Source of the DNA: Vanessa cardui
Taxonomy: Eukaryota > Arthropoda > Insecta > Lepidoptera > Nymphalidae
Direction: 5' to 3'
Assembly: GCF_905220365.1 (NCBI RefSeq)
Contig: NC_061126.1
Coordinates: 15,934,001-15,998,000 of the forward strand
Length of the DNA: 64,000 nt
Below are positions 12,201-23,300 of this stretch, one piece after another; within the stretch, counting starts at the first letter, position 1; every line of letters begins with the position of its first letter. The notes beneath the pieces were generated by a model. It worked only from the letters and a program-made list of their open reading frames with translations, ran no database searches and was not told the origin of the DNA. Both the position numbers and the translations under genes were made by a program.

Positions 12201-12642
12201 CTGCGCTGGTTCATGTACCTGTACAACCTGGAGGTGTGCGAGGAGGACGCGTTCCTGCGCTGGCGCGAGGACGTGACGGACGCCTACCCGGGCAAGGGGG
12301 AAGCGCTCTTCCAGGTAAAACTGCATAACAATAATTACTATGTCTTTTGGCCAAAAAATATATTAAATAACCAATGTTTTTTCCAACCAATTTGACATAA
12401 AATTTGAAACTAAATCAAAGTTTTAAAACGTTTTAAAAGCTATCGGCGTTGTGTTAAAGTTTTCGGGGGCGGGGTCCATACCACCTCTAGGACCGATTAC
12501 CTCTAGATTTATCGGAGTGATCGATTAGATCCAGTGGAACAGGGACTTGAGAATGAGTTAATGTGACCGTGTGGCGCAGGTGAACACGTGGCTGACGTGG
12601 CTGCAGCAGCAGGAGTCCGAGGACGAGGAGGCGGAGGACTAG
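9116..12642 (+). CDS. NAT1: NAT1 / eIF4G2 (DAP5, p97), eIF4G-like translation factor, seven exons
   Basis: eIF4G-family scaffold lacking the eIF4E-binding N-terminus; in animals it binds eIF3 and eIF4A and supports cap-independent and re-initiating translation in the cytoplasm. Coding join: 9116-9262, 9349-9624, 9702-10581, 10657-10760, 10847-11233, 11628-12314, 12580-12642, giving 847 aa (human protein about 907). MIF4G domain about residues 50-290 (VRGILNKLTPEKF, then KMLGNIKFIGELGKL), MA3 about 470-640, W2/AA-box C-terminus with PKGMLLRWF and a final acidic tail after WLTWLQQQ. No ATG lies in frame before the MIF4G domain; the frame is closed by TGA at 9092-9094, so a non-AUG start (ACG at 9116) is proposed. 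Exons are very GC-rich. Identity is firm; the start and the sixth acceptor are the weak points. Confidence 0.93.
9349..9624 (+). CDS. NAT1: NAT1 exon 2 (first half of MIF4G domain)
   Basis: Begins VRGILNKLTPEKF and contains VLKGVILLIFEKALDEPKYS, near-identical to DAP5/NAT1 proteins and distinct from eIF4G1. Acceptor TTGTCACAG, donor CAG|GTATGT, phase 0 at both ends, 92 codons. Confidence 0.93.
9702..10581 (+). CDS. NAT1: NAT1 exon 3 (second half of MIF4G and linker)
   Basis: Contains LTPEEEEKRHLAKCKMLGNI, GELGKLEILAESILHRC, LMDQYFARIETL and RFMLRDTVELR, which complete the MIF4G domain. A charged R/E/D repeat (10147-10194) and a low-complexity linker follow. Donor CAG-A|GTGAGT leaves one base (phase 1). 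Confidence 0.92.
10657..10760 (+). CDS. NAT1: NAT1 exon 4 (lysine-rich linker)
   Basis: Acceptor CTTCTTGCAG, donor AAG|GTGCGT. Encodes a PPLMKEPAIAIKPAP-like linker and the lysine-rich DKKDKPKKDK that precedes the MA3 domain, as in DAP5. Phase 1 in, phase 0 out. Confidence 0.85.
10847..11233 (+). CDS. NAT1: NAT1 exon 5 (MA3 domain)
   Basis: Starts ALNKEEACRLAIEAV after a CCCGCAG acceptor, matching the start of the MA3 helices in DAP5. It carries an insert of E-R-E-P repeats and a long Ala/Gly stretch. Ends VRQ at CAG|GTGCGA, phase 0. Extreme GC at third positions. Confidence 0.88.
11628..12314 (+). CDS. NAT1: NAT1 exon 6 (end of MA3 and W2 domain)
   Basis: KLVTLSEVGAW opens the exon after a weak acceptor (CACCGACAG); this aligns with the ISELVSISEL region of DAP5. 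The W2 part includes LYRWIKANVEPAV, a DLQLAAVYAVQ segment, YPKGMLLRWF and PGKGEALFQ. Donor CAG|GTAAAA, phase 0. The 5' edge is less certain than the rest. Confidence 0.85.
12580..12642 (+). CDS. NAT1: NAT1 exon 7 (C-terminal end)
   Basis: After acceptor GTGGCGCAG the last 20 residues read VNTWLTWLQQQ followed by an acidic tail and TAG. The aromatic/acidic end is the hallmark W2 (AA-box) terminus of the family. Confidence 0.92.
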   Translation: MNTWLTWLQQQESEDEEAED

Positions 12643-13254
12643 ACGGCCGCCAGCCGCCGGCGACACCCAACACTGCACCGCTTTTATTTGCGCTCATCTC
12701 ATATAAATATAATTAAGCCAAATAGTTTAAATACCTACCCTCGTTACCCTTTAACGCTCGACTCGCCGCGGCCGGCGACTCCAGTGTTAAATAGGTCAAT
12801 TTTTAGGTTATACTACGTAAACGAATGTTAGTGTCTCGAGATAATTTTTTGTAGGCCTTTTACTCGATTTTGATACTTTTACAAATGTATACAATGTATA
12901 GTGTTCGTTTGAACGTATGATTGCACTTCGATCTGCCCTCTCTTGACAATGAGCGTATTTTAGTTGAAATTGTAAAAATATATCTATCGAGAACTTAAAT
13001 CAATTTTTATTATTATTATCATGATCATTTATTTTCAATACTAAATGAATGTAGTGGATAAACTGTAAGAATGCTTAAATTTCATTGTATTATCAGATTT
13101 TAGAATTTTGTAACGAAATATATAGAAAAGTAAAAAAAAAATGTTTCCTCAGACATAAGAAATGTATGTTGATTGAGTGATTTGTAATAAAAAGTTGTGA
13201 AGTGATGCAAAGGTAAACATAAGTAACATTGGTCAATATGTATTCAAGATGAGA

Positions 13255-13260
13255 AATAAA
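13255..13260 (+). terminator. Candidate NAT1 polyadenylation signal
   Basis: AATAAA about 610 bases after the NAT1 stop; an AATAAA-like AATAAAA lies earlier near 13186. The span 12643-13275 is AT-rich and reads as 3' UTR. Confidence 0.5.
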
Positions 13261-13279
13261 CTTCAGTGTAATTTATTAC

Positions 13280-15700
13280 AAATGTTGCTTTTTATTGCCG
13301 CCGCCATCGTCGCCGCCGACGTGTCGTCGAACTGAACACACTACAGTGCCAGACTTGACACGACTGTCGCCAACGCTCAGTTAACTGTATCTACTGTTGT
13401 TTCCCGATAACTTAGTTTGGCGGGTGTTTTGAATCTCATCTGTGTGAGATCATCCCCATACTCCTTAAATCAGATTTTTGTTGTCGTTACTTAAACTGTG
13501 TAGTATTCCTTGATTTTGATTCCATTAATTCCATTATTTCTTGATTGATACTTCTTATATTAAATAATCGTATAACTTCAGTAACAAAATGTGTTGTGTT
13601 AATTACATTGATATGAGTACTGGACTATTCTAACAAAGCGTGAAACATTATCAAAATATTTAAAATGCACTGAATTTCAAGCCGAAAATTGAATAAAAAT
13701 ATTATGATATAACATTTACTTCATTGAAATTTCGTTTAATTAATAATTATTTTATTATTTAAGAAATGTAAAAACCAATAATCAATGAGATGTCTGTGGT
13801 TCTCTAAGAAGTGTTGTTACTTTTTCAGTGTAAAGAGGTTTCCATTACAGTATTAATCATTTTTTATATTTATTTTGTACAATTTTATTTTAAAATTTTG
13901 AACAGGTCATACCAATACATAAGTTCTTATCTAAATAAAGTAAAGGTTATTTGTGTAGATTTTCGGAAAAATATTAAATTAAATTGCAAAGAAGTTATTG
14001 AATATCAGGCAAATCAATTCCATAAATACCTAACGTAAATTATATTTTTCACACTATCGACATATTTCTTGTCATAATTAATGTACGAGATAGCTGTCGT
14101 ATTATCCAATCATGAACAAAATTTAACAATTGCAATAGTTTTTAGCAAATATTTTCAGTTCGAATAATGACAACAAATTATAAATATTTGATATTGTGCA
14201 GCCGTTCCTTGTCTGTCCACACGCATACATCTATACAAGCAAAAGTTAATAGTTCTGGTAGTCGAGCGACTGGCCTTACCTTATAAGGAACCGGTCAATT
14301 TCTGCTTTGTTTTTATTTCATTTTCTTGGGGTAAACTAACATAAAGGCATTTGGGATCTATGATTTGACGTAAATATCGTTTGATAAAAACTAAGAACTA
14401 ACTAACTCTAATAGTAGAATGGTATCGTATATTAACATTCAAGCAAGAAATAGTAGAATGGTATCGTATATTAACATTCAAGCAAGATTCGAATGAATAT
14501 AACGTTGATAAGTTGTTGCACGTTCATTTTGTGACACGTGATCTGAATCAGGAAACTGAATAAAGATTTCATAGATAGATTTTGTGATGTGATGTCTCTT
14601 AAAAATCTCGTATATTCGTATCAAAATATACCTAACTCATACTTCAATTGTACTCATGAAACAATCTTTTTAAACTTATAAATATGTATCTTCTTTTTTG
14701 ATGTGTTACATAATAAATAGGTTTATTTAAAAAATATTAATAACATCCTAGATACTGATTATTGTGAATAAATGAAACTTATGCTAAATAACAGATTAAC
14801 TCTTACATTTTGTAAGAAGTGGAATTTGATTAAAAAGAAGAAAATTAAATTTATTTCACCTTGTAAGTTGAGTTGTACTTGTTCCTTTTCAAACGAGTGG
14901 CCTTAGTAAAGTGATTTCAGTCAAAGTAGTGCAAGTAGGTATTTTATTTTACTTTTTTGTTATGGGTATATAATATATTTTGCAAACATGTCGTCATTGG
15001 AACGGTAGTGTCCTCTGTCGGCGCTCGAATTATTCACCAGCTCAGCGGCAGAAAGTGAAACATACCGGATGAAACAGAGGCTCATCCTCCATCATTTATA
15101 TGTATGTGATGGCGAGATATCTGAAGCTCTAGGACCACTCGACTTTTAATTTTATATTGCTACTCTATTGCAACATAGACTGTACTTTACTTGGTAGTAG
15201 GCCATTGTAATATAATCCACCAATAACCATCCACAAAAAGGACCTATGTAATATATTCATAAAATACATATTTTTTGATAAAAAATGGCACATAAATTTC
15301 TTATTTAATTTGTGAAAGGTTGACAAAAGTTTTTTATTTATTGATAGAAAAGATAATAATATATAAACACATTAAAAGAATCATAATAAACACTTATTAT
15401 GTGTAGTATGAAAAAGCAAGAAAACTTTAATAACAAGATTAAAAAAACTTGTATAATCATCTTTTTTTACAACAATTATAGATATTTATGTGTTAGTAAA
15501 AAAGGAGCACCTTTTTGATTGCATTATTGAAATAATATACGAACTATACTGTTGAAATAATATATTTATATAATCATTTTATGCTTATTACTGTTACACA
15601 GAAAAATTAAAAAGTAATTACATTTTGTGATTTGTGCACACTTACTAATCTGGTTCAATTATGAAACAAAAACATAACTATTAAAACTAGTAAAATCCAT
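13280..15700. other. AT-rich intergenic region between NAT1 and the Tom5-like gene
   Basis: No gene is supported. A 75-codon open frame at 13811-14038 has AT-rich codon use and no known motif. The only clear structure is the tandem duplication at about 14412-14489. The 3' UTR of the minus-strand Tom5-like gene should occupy part of the right end. Confidence 0.45.
14412..14489. repeat. Exact tandem duplication of about 39 bp
   Basis: A unit of about 39 bases starting TAGTAGAATGGTATCG is present twice head-to-tail, with differences only at the last bases of the second copy. It is a young local duplication in non-coding DNA. Confidence 0.9.
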
Positions 15701-15709
15701 CTATTCAAG

Positions 15710-15741
15710 CTAAAATCCACTATGCTCGATGATCACTGGAG
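15710..15741 (-). CDS. Tom5-like exon 2
   Basis: Only 32 bases: completes an Ala codon, encodes PVIIEHSGF and stops at TAG. Preceded by a good acceptor, TTTTTTCCTTCCAG on the minus strand. Confidence 0.7.
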
Positions 15742-16175
15742 CTGGAAGGAAAAAAGTGATTACAACAACTGATAGTTAACAATAATAAACCATGTAGAAT
15801 GAGGTTGCATACTTATCAAATAGTGTAATTAATGGCATTACAAAATTTGTGAATATATCTACCCCTAAGTCCAATGCAATTTATCAGTTAAGAAATGCAA
15901 AAAAAATATTTTTTCTAAAAAATTATGTGTCACATTTAAGTCTCATAATTTTAATAATCTTTATATTGTCGTATTAATTACGCTTTGAGACATATTTATC
16001 ACGTGTTTGTATTTATCTAACCTTAATAGGTTTTATTTCATTTCATTTTATACTTACCAATTCTAATAGCCGCACAAAGCACGCAAAATGTGAGAAAACT
16101 GTTAATAGTATTTTCTCTTGCTTGACGTTTTTCCTCTAAAGGATCAACTCTTTCCCCAAATGGTAATCGAAACAT
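15710..16175 (-). CDS. Tom5-like small subunit of the mitochondrial import receptor (49 aa, two exons)
   Basis: Too short to stand out, but well supported. Exon 1 is complement 16058-16175 and exon 2 complement 15710-15741, giving 49 aa ending in TAG. The protein starts MFRLPFGERVDPLEEKRQAR, has a hydrophobic segment at about residues 26-44 (FLTFCVLCAAIRIAP) and ends VIIEHSGF. Animal TOMM5 is about 51 aa and shares MFR at the start, a DP-EE-KR stretch, one tail-anchor-like helix and an R-V/I-x-P motif near the end. Donor is G|GTAAG and acceptor CCTTCCAG, with frame kept (phase 1). Tom5 proteins sit in the outer mitochondrial membrane and stabilise the TOM core. The call rests on short-sequence similarity read by eye. 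Confidence 0.72.
16058..16175 (-). CDS. Tom5-like exon 1
   Basis: Thirty-nine codons plus one base from the ATG at 16175; splice donor GTAAG begins at 16057 on the minus strand. It carries the acidic/basic cytosolic part and most of the membrane helix. Confidence 0.72.
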
Positions 16176-17070
16176 ATTTGATAGCGATTATTTATAAATT
16201 TTATTTAACCTATATTCAATTTTTTCGTAATGATGTTAATTGTTAGACTTCCCAAACCTCGGACTCGGAGACCTGTCATTGGTGACATCGGTATGTCAAA
16301 ACTTATAAGTAAAATACAGAGTAAAATTTTACAAAACAGGATGGGATTGTATTCTGTCATTTTTTCATATCTTAAAAAATTTAGATACGACGATTCAATG
16401 AAGCTTATTATTTACATACATAATTTTGTAAGCCATAAATAATTACTACATGGACTGTTGATTGCAAAGAGAAAATAAACCATTGGTATAAATTTCAATG
16501 AAACCATTAGAAACAATAACCGAACACGAACAGTTAAAATAGAAATAATATACATAAAAATATGCTTTTACCCTGCATACAAACAACTATTATATTATCA
16601 ATGTGGTTTGTGCCTAATTTTTATTTCTTTTACTCCTTTAAAAGGCCAAAGCATTGTATCATACAGTTTAAGAACTACAAAAATTATATCACCTACGACA
16701 GAGCGTGGTACGATGATTTAAAATCAATAATGCATGCATTTATTATACTAACTTTTAAGTAGCTGTAATAAAATGAACTTGTTTCTTTAAAATCTTAGTT
16801 TGACAGATAACGTTAAGTACTTGCCAGCTGAGTTGATAAGTGCTACCAACATAGTATTTATATTTCGTTCTGGTTACGACTTACGACATAAGATATTTAT
16901 TATTACTCTTGAGCTTTTTATACGAAGATATCAAGTTATGTTTTTTACTTATATTTATAATGTAGCTTAGCTGTACACTCTTTGACCTGAGGGCTATAAA
17001 ATTAGCCCTTAATATAAAAACAATTTAAGCCTAAAGTTGCGCAACATGGCGAGTTTGCCTCAGCTGCTCC
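16176..17070. other. Region between the Tom5-like start and the Mob2 5' exon
   Basis: AT-rich. Open frames at 16230-16442 and 16562-16762 show no recognisable motif. This should contain the minus-strand promoter of the Tom5-like gene and the plus-strand promoter of Mob2, which are about 0.9-1.1 kb apart and divergent. Confidence 0.4.
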
Positions 17071-17079
17071 TATAAATTT

Positions 17080-17110
17080 TCGTCTTCGCTGACTGTGACA
17101 CGCTCTAGTT
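17080..17110 (+). promoter_or_regulatory. Candidate TATA promoter for the 17.3-kb Mob2 exon
   Basis: CCTATAAATTTTCG lies about 25-30 bases upstream of a CTGACTGTGAC stretch and 220 bases before the exon donor. Weak evidence: position and motif only. Confidence 0.3.
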
Positions 17111-17246
17111 AACAAGATTTTAAGTGAACAGTTACAGTTATCCTATAATTCGCTTCTCATAACTAGATAAAGTGATGGGACAGTCTGTGTTTTCGTGTGG
17201 CTAAATTGCTATCAGTGCAGACCCGATTGCGGTGTAATATTACGTT

Positions 17247-17330
17247 TTATTCGTTTGTGAGCTACAAGGAATCCGTCAAACTGGAGCGACTCCCGGAGTA
17301 CCTGCGCGACACCGTCGACTGGTTCATGGG
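17247..17330 (+). CDS. Mob2: Mob2 5' coding exon (5' edge uncertain)
   Basis: Reads SYKESVKLERLPEYLRDTVD then WFMG up to GG|GTAAGT at 17331 (phase 2), which joins in frame to KARRKEREGEG in the 45.5-kb exon. The open frame extends left to a TGA near 17175 but has no ATG except the one at 17326. Either that ATG is used or the exon is internal, with an acceptor upstream such as CTATCAGTGCAG near 17221. Confidence 0.7.
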
Positions 17331-20300
17331 GTAAGTAGACAAAAAGTGTGGAAATCGCTGTTCGTCGTTCAACGTCGATCACGTAACAATAGATCCAAAC
17401 ATCGTCAACTACAACAAGGCATTAGGTTGCCAAAAAATGATAATCATAAACATCATGACATGTCATTACAGTAAATATTTCAAAGATATCAAATAAACAA
17501 ACTCAATCAAACATTGAATTAAAAGTTTACATTACATTTATTATGTTATACTAAATACCTAATTTTTTTAAAAAAAAGTATTATTCTATAATTTGCCTCA
17601 GTTGTAAGTTTTGTTCAAATAGGATTGGAGGTTTTATTTTTTTAATAATTCATGGCTCATGAGAGACTCGCTAAAGTCTCATAAATAGTTAACCAATGAA
17701 ATCAAACTTTTGGTTAATAGCAATTAATATTAAATAATGTCAAAACCAAAGGAAAGGGTACAATGGGACTGACATACCTGTGTTGGACAAAAGTCCCAAA
17801 ATTAATATGATTAAAAGATATAAAAATACTTTCAACTTGAACTTTCAGGTTGAACTGCTTTACACAGAGAGTAAGGTTTCTCTGATTGTGTCTTTGTTAT
17901 GTATCTACATTTAGTGGGTCCATTATGCTGTATTTAAAATATAAACAGTTGATCATTAAACTTTTATACATTAAGTCTAACATTATTTTATACATTAAGT
18001 CTGAACATTTCAAACCAAGTAATTTATAGAATATTTTGTTTCAAGTCGTGAAAGACTAAAATTTTACAATAGGATATTTTCATATCAATAACTATTCATT
18101 CTTTACTAAAATGAAATATTTACCTAGGTATAGCTATTTTTAAAAGGTAACTTTAAGACTTAAGGTTATTAGCTCTTAGCATTTCCTTTTTTCTAATCAC
18201 ACAGTGTTTCTCAGCGCTCATTACACAATACTTGGTGTGTGTTTAAAGTGTATGTCTATATATAATACTGCTGCATATAATTGCATGATGCACCTCAGTT
18301 GTATTTGTTTTTTATAATCATAACAAACATAGCTTATTTTATACACACATATAATAGACACTAATAATTAAGGCATTATATGTTAATAGCACAGGAGCCT
18401 TGCTATACCTTAGCTCCATTGACAATTTTATATATTGATGATATGGTTTTGGCATTGAGTTGTTGTCGCATGTGATGTGTTTAGCGCTCAGTAAAGTCTG
18501 CATCTCTTCCGGGGTCGCGTGCATTACTGCACTCTCAGCGCCGCTCTCGGCTCAGGTGCGCGCCGCGCAGATAACGCGTGATGTCAGAGAGGCGGGCTGT
18601 GCGGCGGCGCCGGCGCGTGCTCGGCCGCGGAGCCGCCGTCAGTCGCCCGCGGCGCGCATCCGCGAGCGCTGTATTCCGCGACGCGCCCGGCCCGCGCCCC
18701 CCGGCCTCCGCCGCTCCGCCGCGCCGCCGCTCATGGCGGAGGAGACGAGCCCGCGCCGCTGGCCCGTGGGTATCCTGCGGCGCAGCGGCGCGCGCGCGGC
18801 TCGCCACGTGCTCCACGTTAAATACCGTAGTGTTCCGCCCTCGCCCACGCCGCCTCCCTCCGTGCTGCCTCTCGACATCGACGACACAGTGTCATGCTTT
18901 TGCAGGTGTGAAACTTGTTGATGGCCTATAAAATACATGTTCTACTTGCATATTTGTCTTCGTCTAATTACTTTTTAATATGGTTGAGAGCGTAGCCTCT
19001 ATCGATGGGTTAATGATCTGTAATATAGCAGGTAAATTTAATGAGTAATATCTGTTGTCCGTGTTCAGATCGAAGGCAAGTGTTAGTTGTGACAAATAAT
19101 GAATCACGTCTATTTCGCGGCAGCCGACGCTAACGCAAACGTAACCTGATGTTGTGTTGCAATCGCCGAGCCGTCAGCCGCGGGGCGCCGCGCGTCGTTA
19201 TCGCGCTATCGCACCTTATCACTGCTTCACTGCTCAGTGCTCCCACCTGAGTGACGTCACGCGCCTCGCACCGCGCCACTATTGTTTCCACCATGTATTG
19301 TTGAACTGTGCCCGAGTCAAAAGATATTAAATTACTGACTTAGCTTAGGTTTCAGTCTTTAATGTTGCCATTTTCTAATTCGTCTCTTATGATATGCCCT
19401 ACGTAAAAGATGATCAGCTGATCAGTTTACTACCACAGTTAATATTACGGCTTCGGTGACGTTCAACACTTCGCAATTACAACGCCATTAACGAGCGTCA
19501 ATTCGATTTTTTTGGTTATTAAGGCGCTGTATATCTATTGCTTTTCGTAATAAAAAAATATTCTTTATTATTATATTTTAAATACATTAACAATATGTGG
19601 ATAACCAAAAGTTCTATATCTGTTGGTTTAGTGGTTGTAAGCGAATTCTTGATATTACCGAGTATGGAGTGGTCATGCACGAGACGTACGCCACCTATTT
19701 GTGATGACGATGTTAAGCGTTAGACAGTTAGCGGGCTGCTGCCGCGTTAATTTGGGCTTAGGGGCGGGAAGGGATTCGTGCAAAGCAGGAGAGATGTGTC
19801 TATGACAATTTCAGCGCAGAGTGGGCTCGTGTCAAAAGATTCATTTCAATTGATTGCCTCCACTTGACTCCGCCGGACCCGCAATTACGATACGCGCACG
19901 ACGCACACGCTCGCACGCCGCGCCGCGCGCACCAAGCGCCTCTCGTTGCTCAATTTACCACTAAACTCCTTAACGTTTCCAACTGATTGATCGTCGTTGC
20001 TTCTAATATGCTATATATTACTAGATATATTGAAAAAATTAAGTAGCTTTTTGAGATATTACCAAATTTTTTAGAAAATTATGTGTGAAACAAGTAAAAA
20101 AGAGACAGAATATTAAAATATGTTATAATATCGTAATCGTCTCTATTGGTGCAAAACGTAGACTCAAACAGTGAGTTGTTCCTTGCCTCTTGTTACACAG
20201 ACTCATTCATTCTTCAAAGCGGAATACAGCGATTCTAAATATTCCTGAGACATTTAGTTCCCCGTGGCTTAAGATGGCTCCCCATGGGTTCGACAAAATA

Positions 20301-23300
20301 TCACCCATGCCATTCCGTTTAAGATAAAAATATAGATACATTTAGTACTGTAGAAAATATTTCAAAATATGAATCCCATTGATTTCGAAACTACCAGTAG
20401 ATTTATTTATGAGAATAAAAAGCAAGTGTGACGCTTGTGTAATCGGTTAGCGCTTTACATATGGAAATGAAATACAAACGTACTGAGAATTTCCTATATT
20501 GTAAGTGCTGATGGACAAACCTGTTTAAATATTTTACTAAAGAAGAGTTATTTTACTTCTGAAAATCGATACCTGGTATCGTGTGCTTCGGATTATAGGA
20601 GGAGTGAGCAAGTGCTGCAGCAGCTCGAGTGACGTAACGTGTCTTATGCCGTGGAAGGAATTTTGAATACGTTTGAGTCGAGTGACCTTTAAGCGAGCAT
20701 GTTGTCTATATGTTTGAAAAGCCGCGTCGTTCGAATGACTTATGGACATCTACCAGAATACTTACACAGATGCTTTCGCGTTTGATGTAGTATCTTCGTT
20801 ACGTAAAACTCCGCTGACCTCCTGATATTGACTTGGCATTACAGAAGTAGGTATGTTTGATTTATGAAACAAAGTTTGCACACTACGTGTGAAGAACGCG
20901 CGTTACTAAAACAAACAATTTGTTTCTAATATCAGTTCAAGGTCTTCTACTTCTATATTCGTACATTTTTAAATTAAGTGTTTATTGGTATTGGCAATAA
21001 TGACATCCGTATCTTAAGAAATAAAATAAATGAATTCTAGCCAAAACAGCGTACTATCCCGAAATAAAATTTACTTATAATACATTACTGAAGTAGTCTA
21101 TTGATATATACTTTTTGTTTTTTTATTGTCCTTCATCGTAATAGATACGAAATACCTCCGATAGCGATAACCTCCACGCGCCATAGACCTGACAGTCCTG
21201 CTGACGTGACCATGTATAGACATTACACTCGTCGTTCAAACATGCCGCCGTCTGTCCGTGTAAATATTTTATTTATTAACGTCTTGTAGCAGCCAGCTGG
21301 TCTTAACGAGTGTCAGAATATCACAGGAATCACCCTGGGCAACCTGATGAGGCCGTCTCACGAAACTAATTGTTTAACGATCTTATAATATACTTACTTT
21401 TGTTCAACATGAGACATACACTAACATAACGCACGTGACATATAACATTAATACTCCTTTATCGACGTGCTCGAACGTAGCGTCCCTCTGCAACCTCGTG
21501 CTAGTGACGATAACTCAATAGCCCTGGCTCGTTCGATAAGCGGCGACACTAAAGCGTTTTGTATTGTTGCAGGTGAGTCGCATGCTCGCTCGCCGCGCCC
21601 CGTAAGTTGCAATATTTCGCAGTACTCAGCCTCTGCCCGCGCCTCTCAGCCCACACCATCATCCCTCGTTCCTCGTGCACGTGTCACGCGGCATGCTTGT
21701 ATCATGTAACATGTACATGCAGCGATTCTGAATGTTGTGGATAAATGTTAAATATAGTTTTAACACATGTGTTTGCCACACATGTGTAAAAACTAAAAAC
21801 ACGACAGACAGACAGACACGACTTTTTTACTAACGCTGATGATATATGTGACTCACTAACATAGTTATTACTTTTGACTCACGTTTCGTTACTTACACTT
21901 AATCACCATTGCTACTCTCCTCAACGACGACGCTACGTTATCGATGCGATACGATACGATACGATACGATACGATAACACGCATCTAAGCTTATACGAAT
22001 GAATGACATCCACTGAGATTAACCTATCTCACCTAGTGAAGTTTCTTCTTGTGGATTATTTAAAAGAATTTTTCGTGACTATAAAACGTTATACATTATT
22101 AATGAACGTGTTAAGATACGTGTATTTATCTCTTAGTTGCCGCGCCCACGGATAAACATTTCCATGGAAACTATTGACTCGGGCGGTGCTAATTGTATGA
22201 GTACATCTGAAAACGAATGCTTCTATCGCTGAGAAGGAAACGATTCAGTATTTTAATAAAGTTCCTATTTATGCACAATGACAAAGATCATCGTCTACAT
22301 AAATAACTACGAGTCGATCTGTCAGTTCGCATTAGCACATGAACCACTAAAAAGTGTTTTTTTTGTGCACTGTTAAATTAGTAGGACTTATAACAAATAA
22401 AGAAATAGGTACGTATTACAGGTTATGTTGGTAATTCAAATTAAGACTGTGTAGCAAAATGACATTTACTATAGAGGTCAGTTCATCGCCACATAAAGAT
22501 TGATTATTTATTAATTTTGTGACAACAACAACAACGGCCTGTAAATTCCCACTGCTGGGCCAAAGGCCTCCTCTCCCTTTGAGGAGAAGGTTTGGAACAT
22601 ATTCCACCACGCTGTTCCCATGCGGGTTGGTGGAATACACATGTGGCAGAAATCTATGAAATTTGTCACATGCAGGTTTCCTCACGATGTTTTCCTTCAC
22701 CGCTGAGCACGAGATGAATTAGGTATAAAGACAAGTTAAGCACATGAATCAGCGGTGCTTGCCTGGGATTGAACCCGCAATCATCGGTTAAGATGTACGC
22801 GTTCTAACCACTGGGCCATCTCGACTCAATTTGTGACAAAATGTGATATTTAATGATTTTTTTTTGCTGAAGCAGTTACATAGGAAGCCTAAGTAGCTGA
22901 ACAGCTGAGGGGTCGGGTAACGCATTCTCAAGGTCGTGGAGTTTATTTTAAATAGTTAGTATAATACTCGGTACTCCATAACCAAAACAATTTATTGATT
23001 TTTTGTTACTTGAATTATTTTCTCAAACACCGAGAAAAATAGAAATAATGATTTCACACGATATGACAGCACTGTCTGATCGAACATGAGCTATACGTGA
23101 TTACGACCTTATTCCTGATCCGTTGCGAGGCTCCGGCGCGTTTACGTCATTGTCCTGTGAGTAACGACTGATAAATTGTGCTCACTGTCACTGCAGACAA
23201 GCTGCGGTTCGAGGCCGGCCGCTACCACCTTGCTGCCTGATAATATTTACGTGCATCAGCGCAGATTTTTTTACGTTGCCGCCACTATACTTTCAACGAA

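Noticed and set aside
9647..12326. Minus-strand frames of 200-284 codons opposite NAT1
   Set aside because: They are antisense shadows of stop-poor GC-rich NAT1 exons, with no conserved motif.
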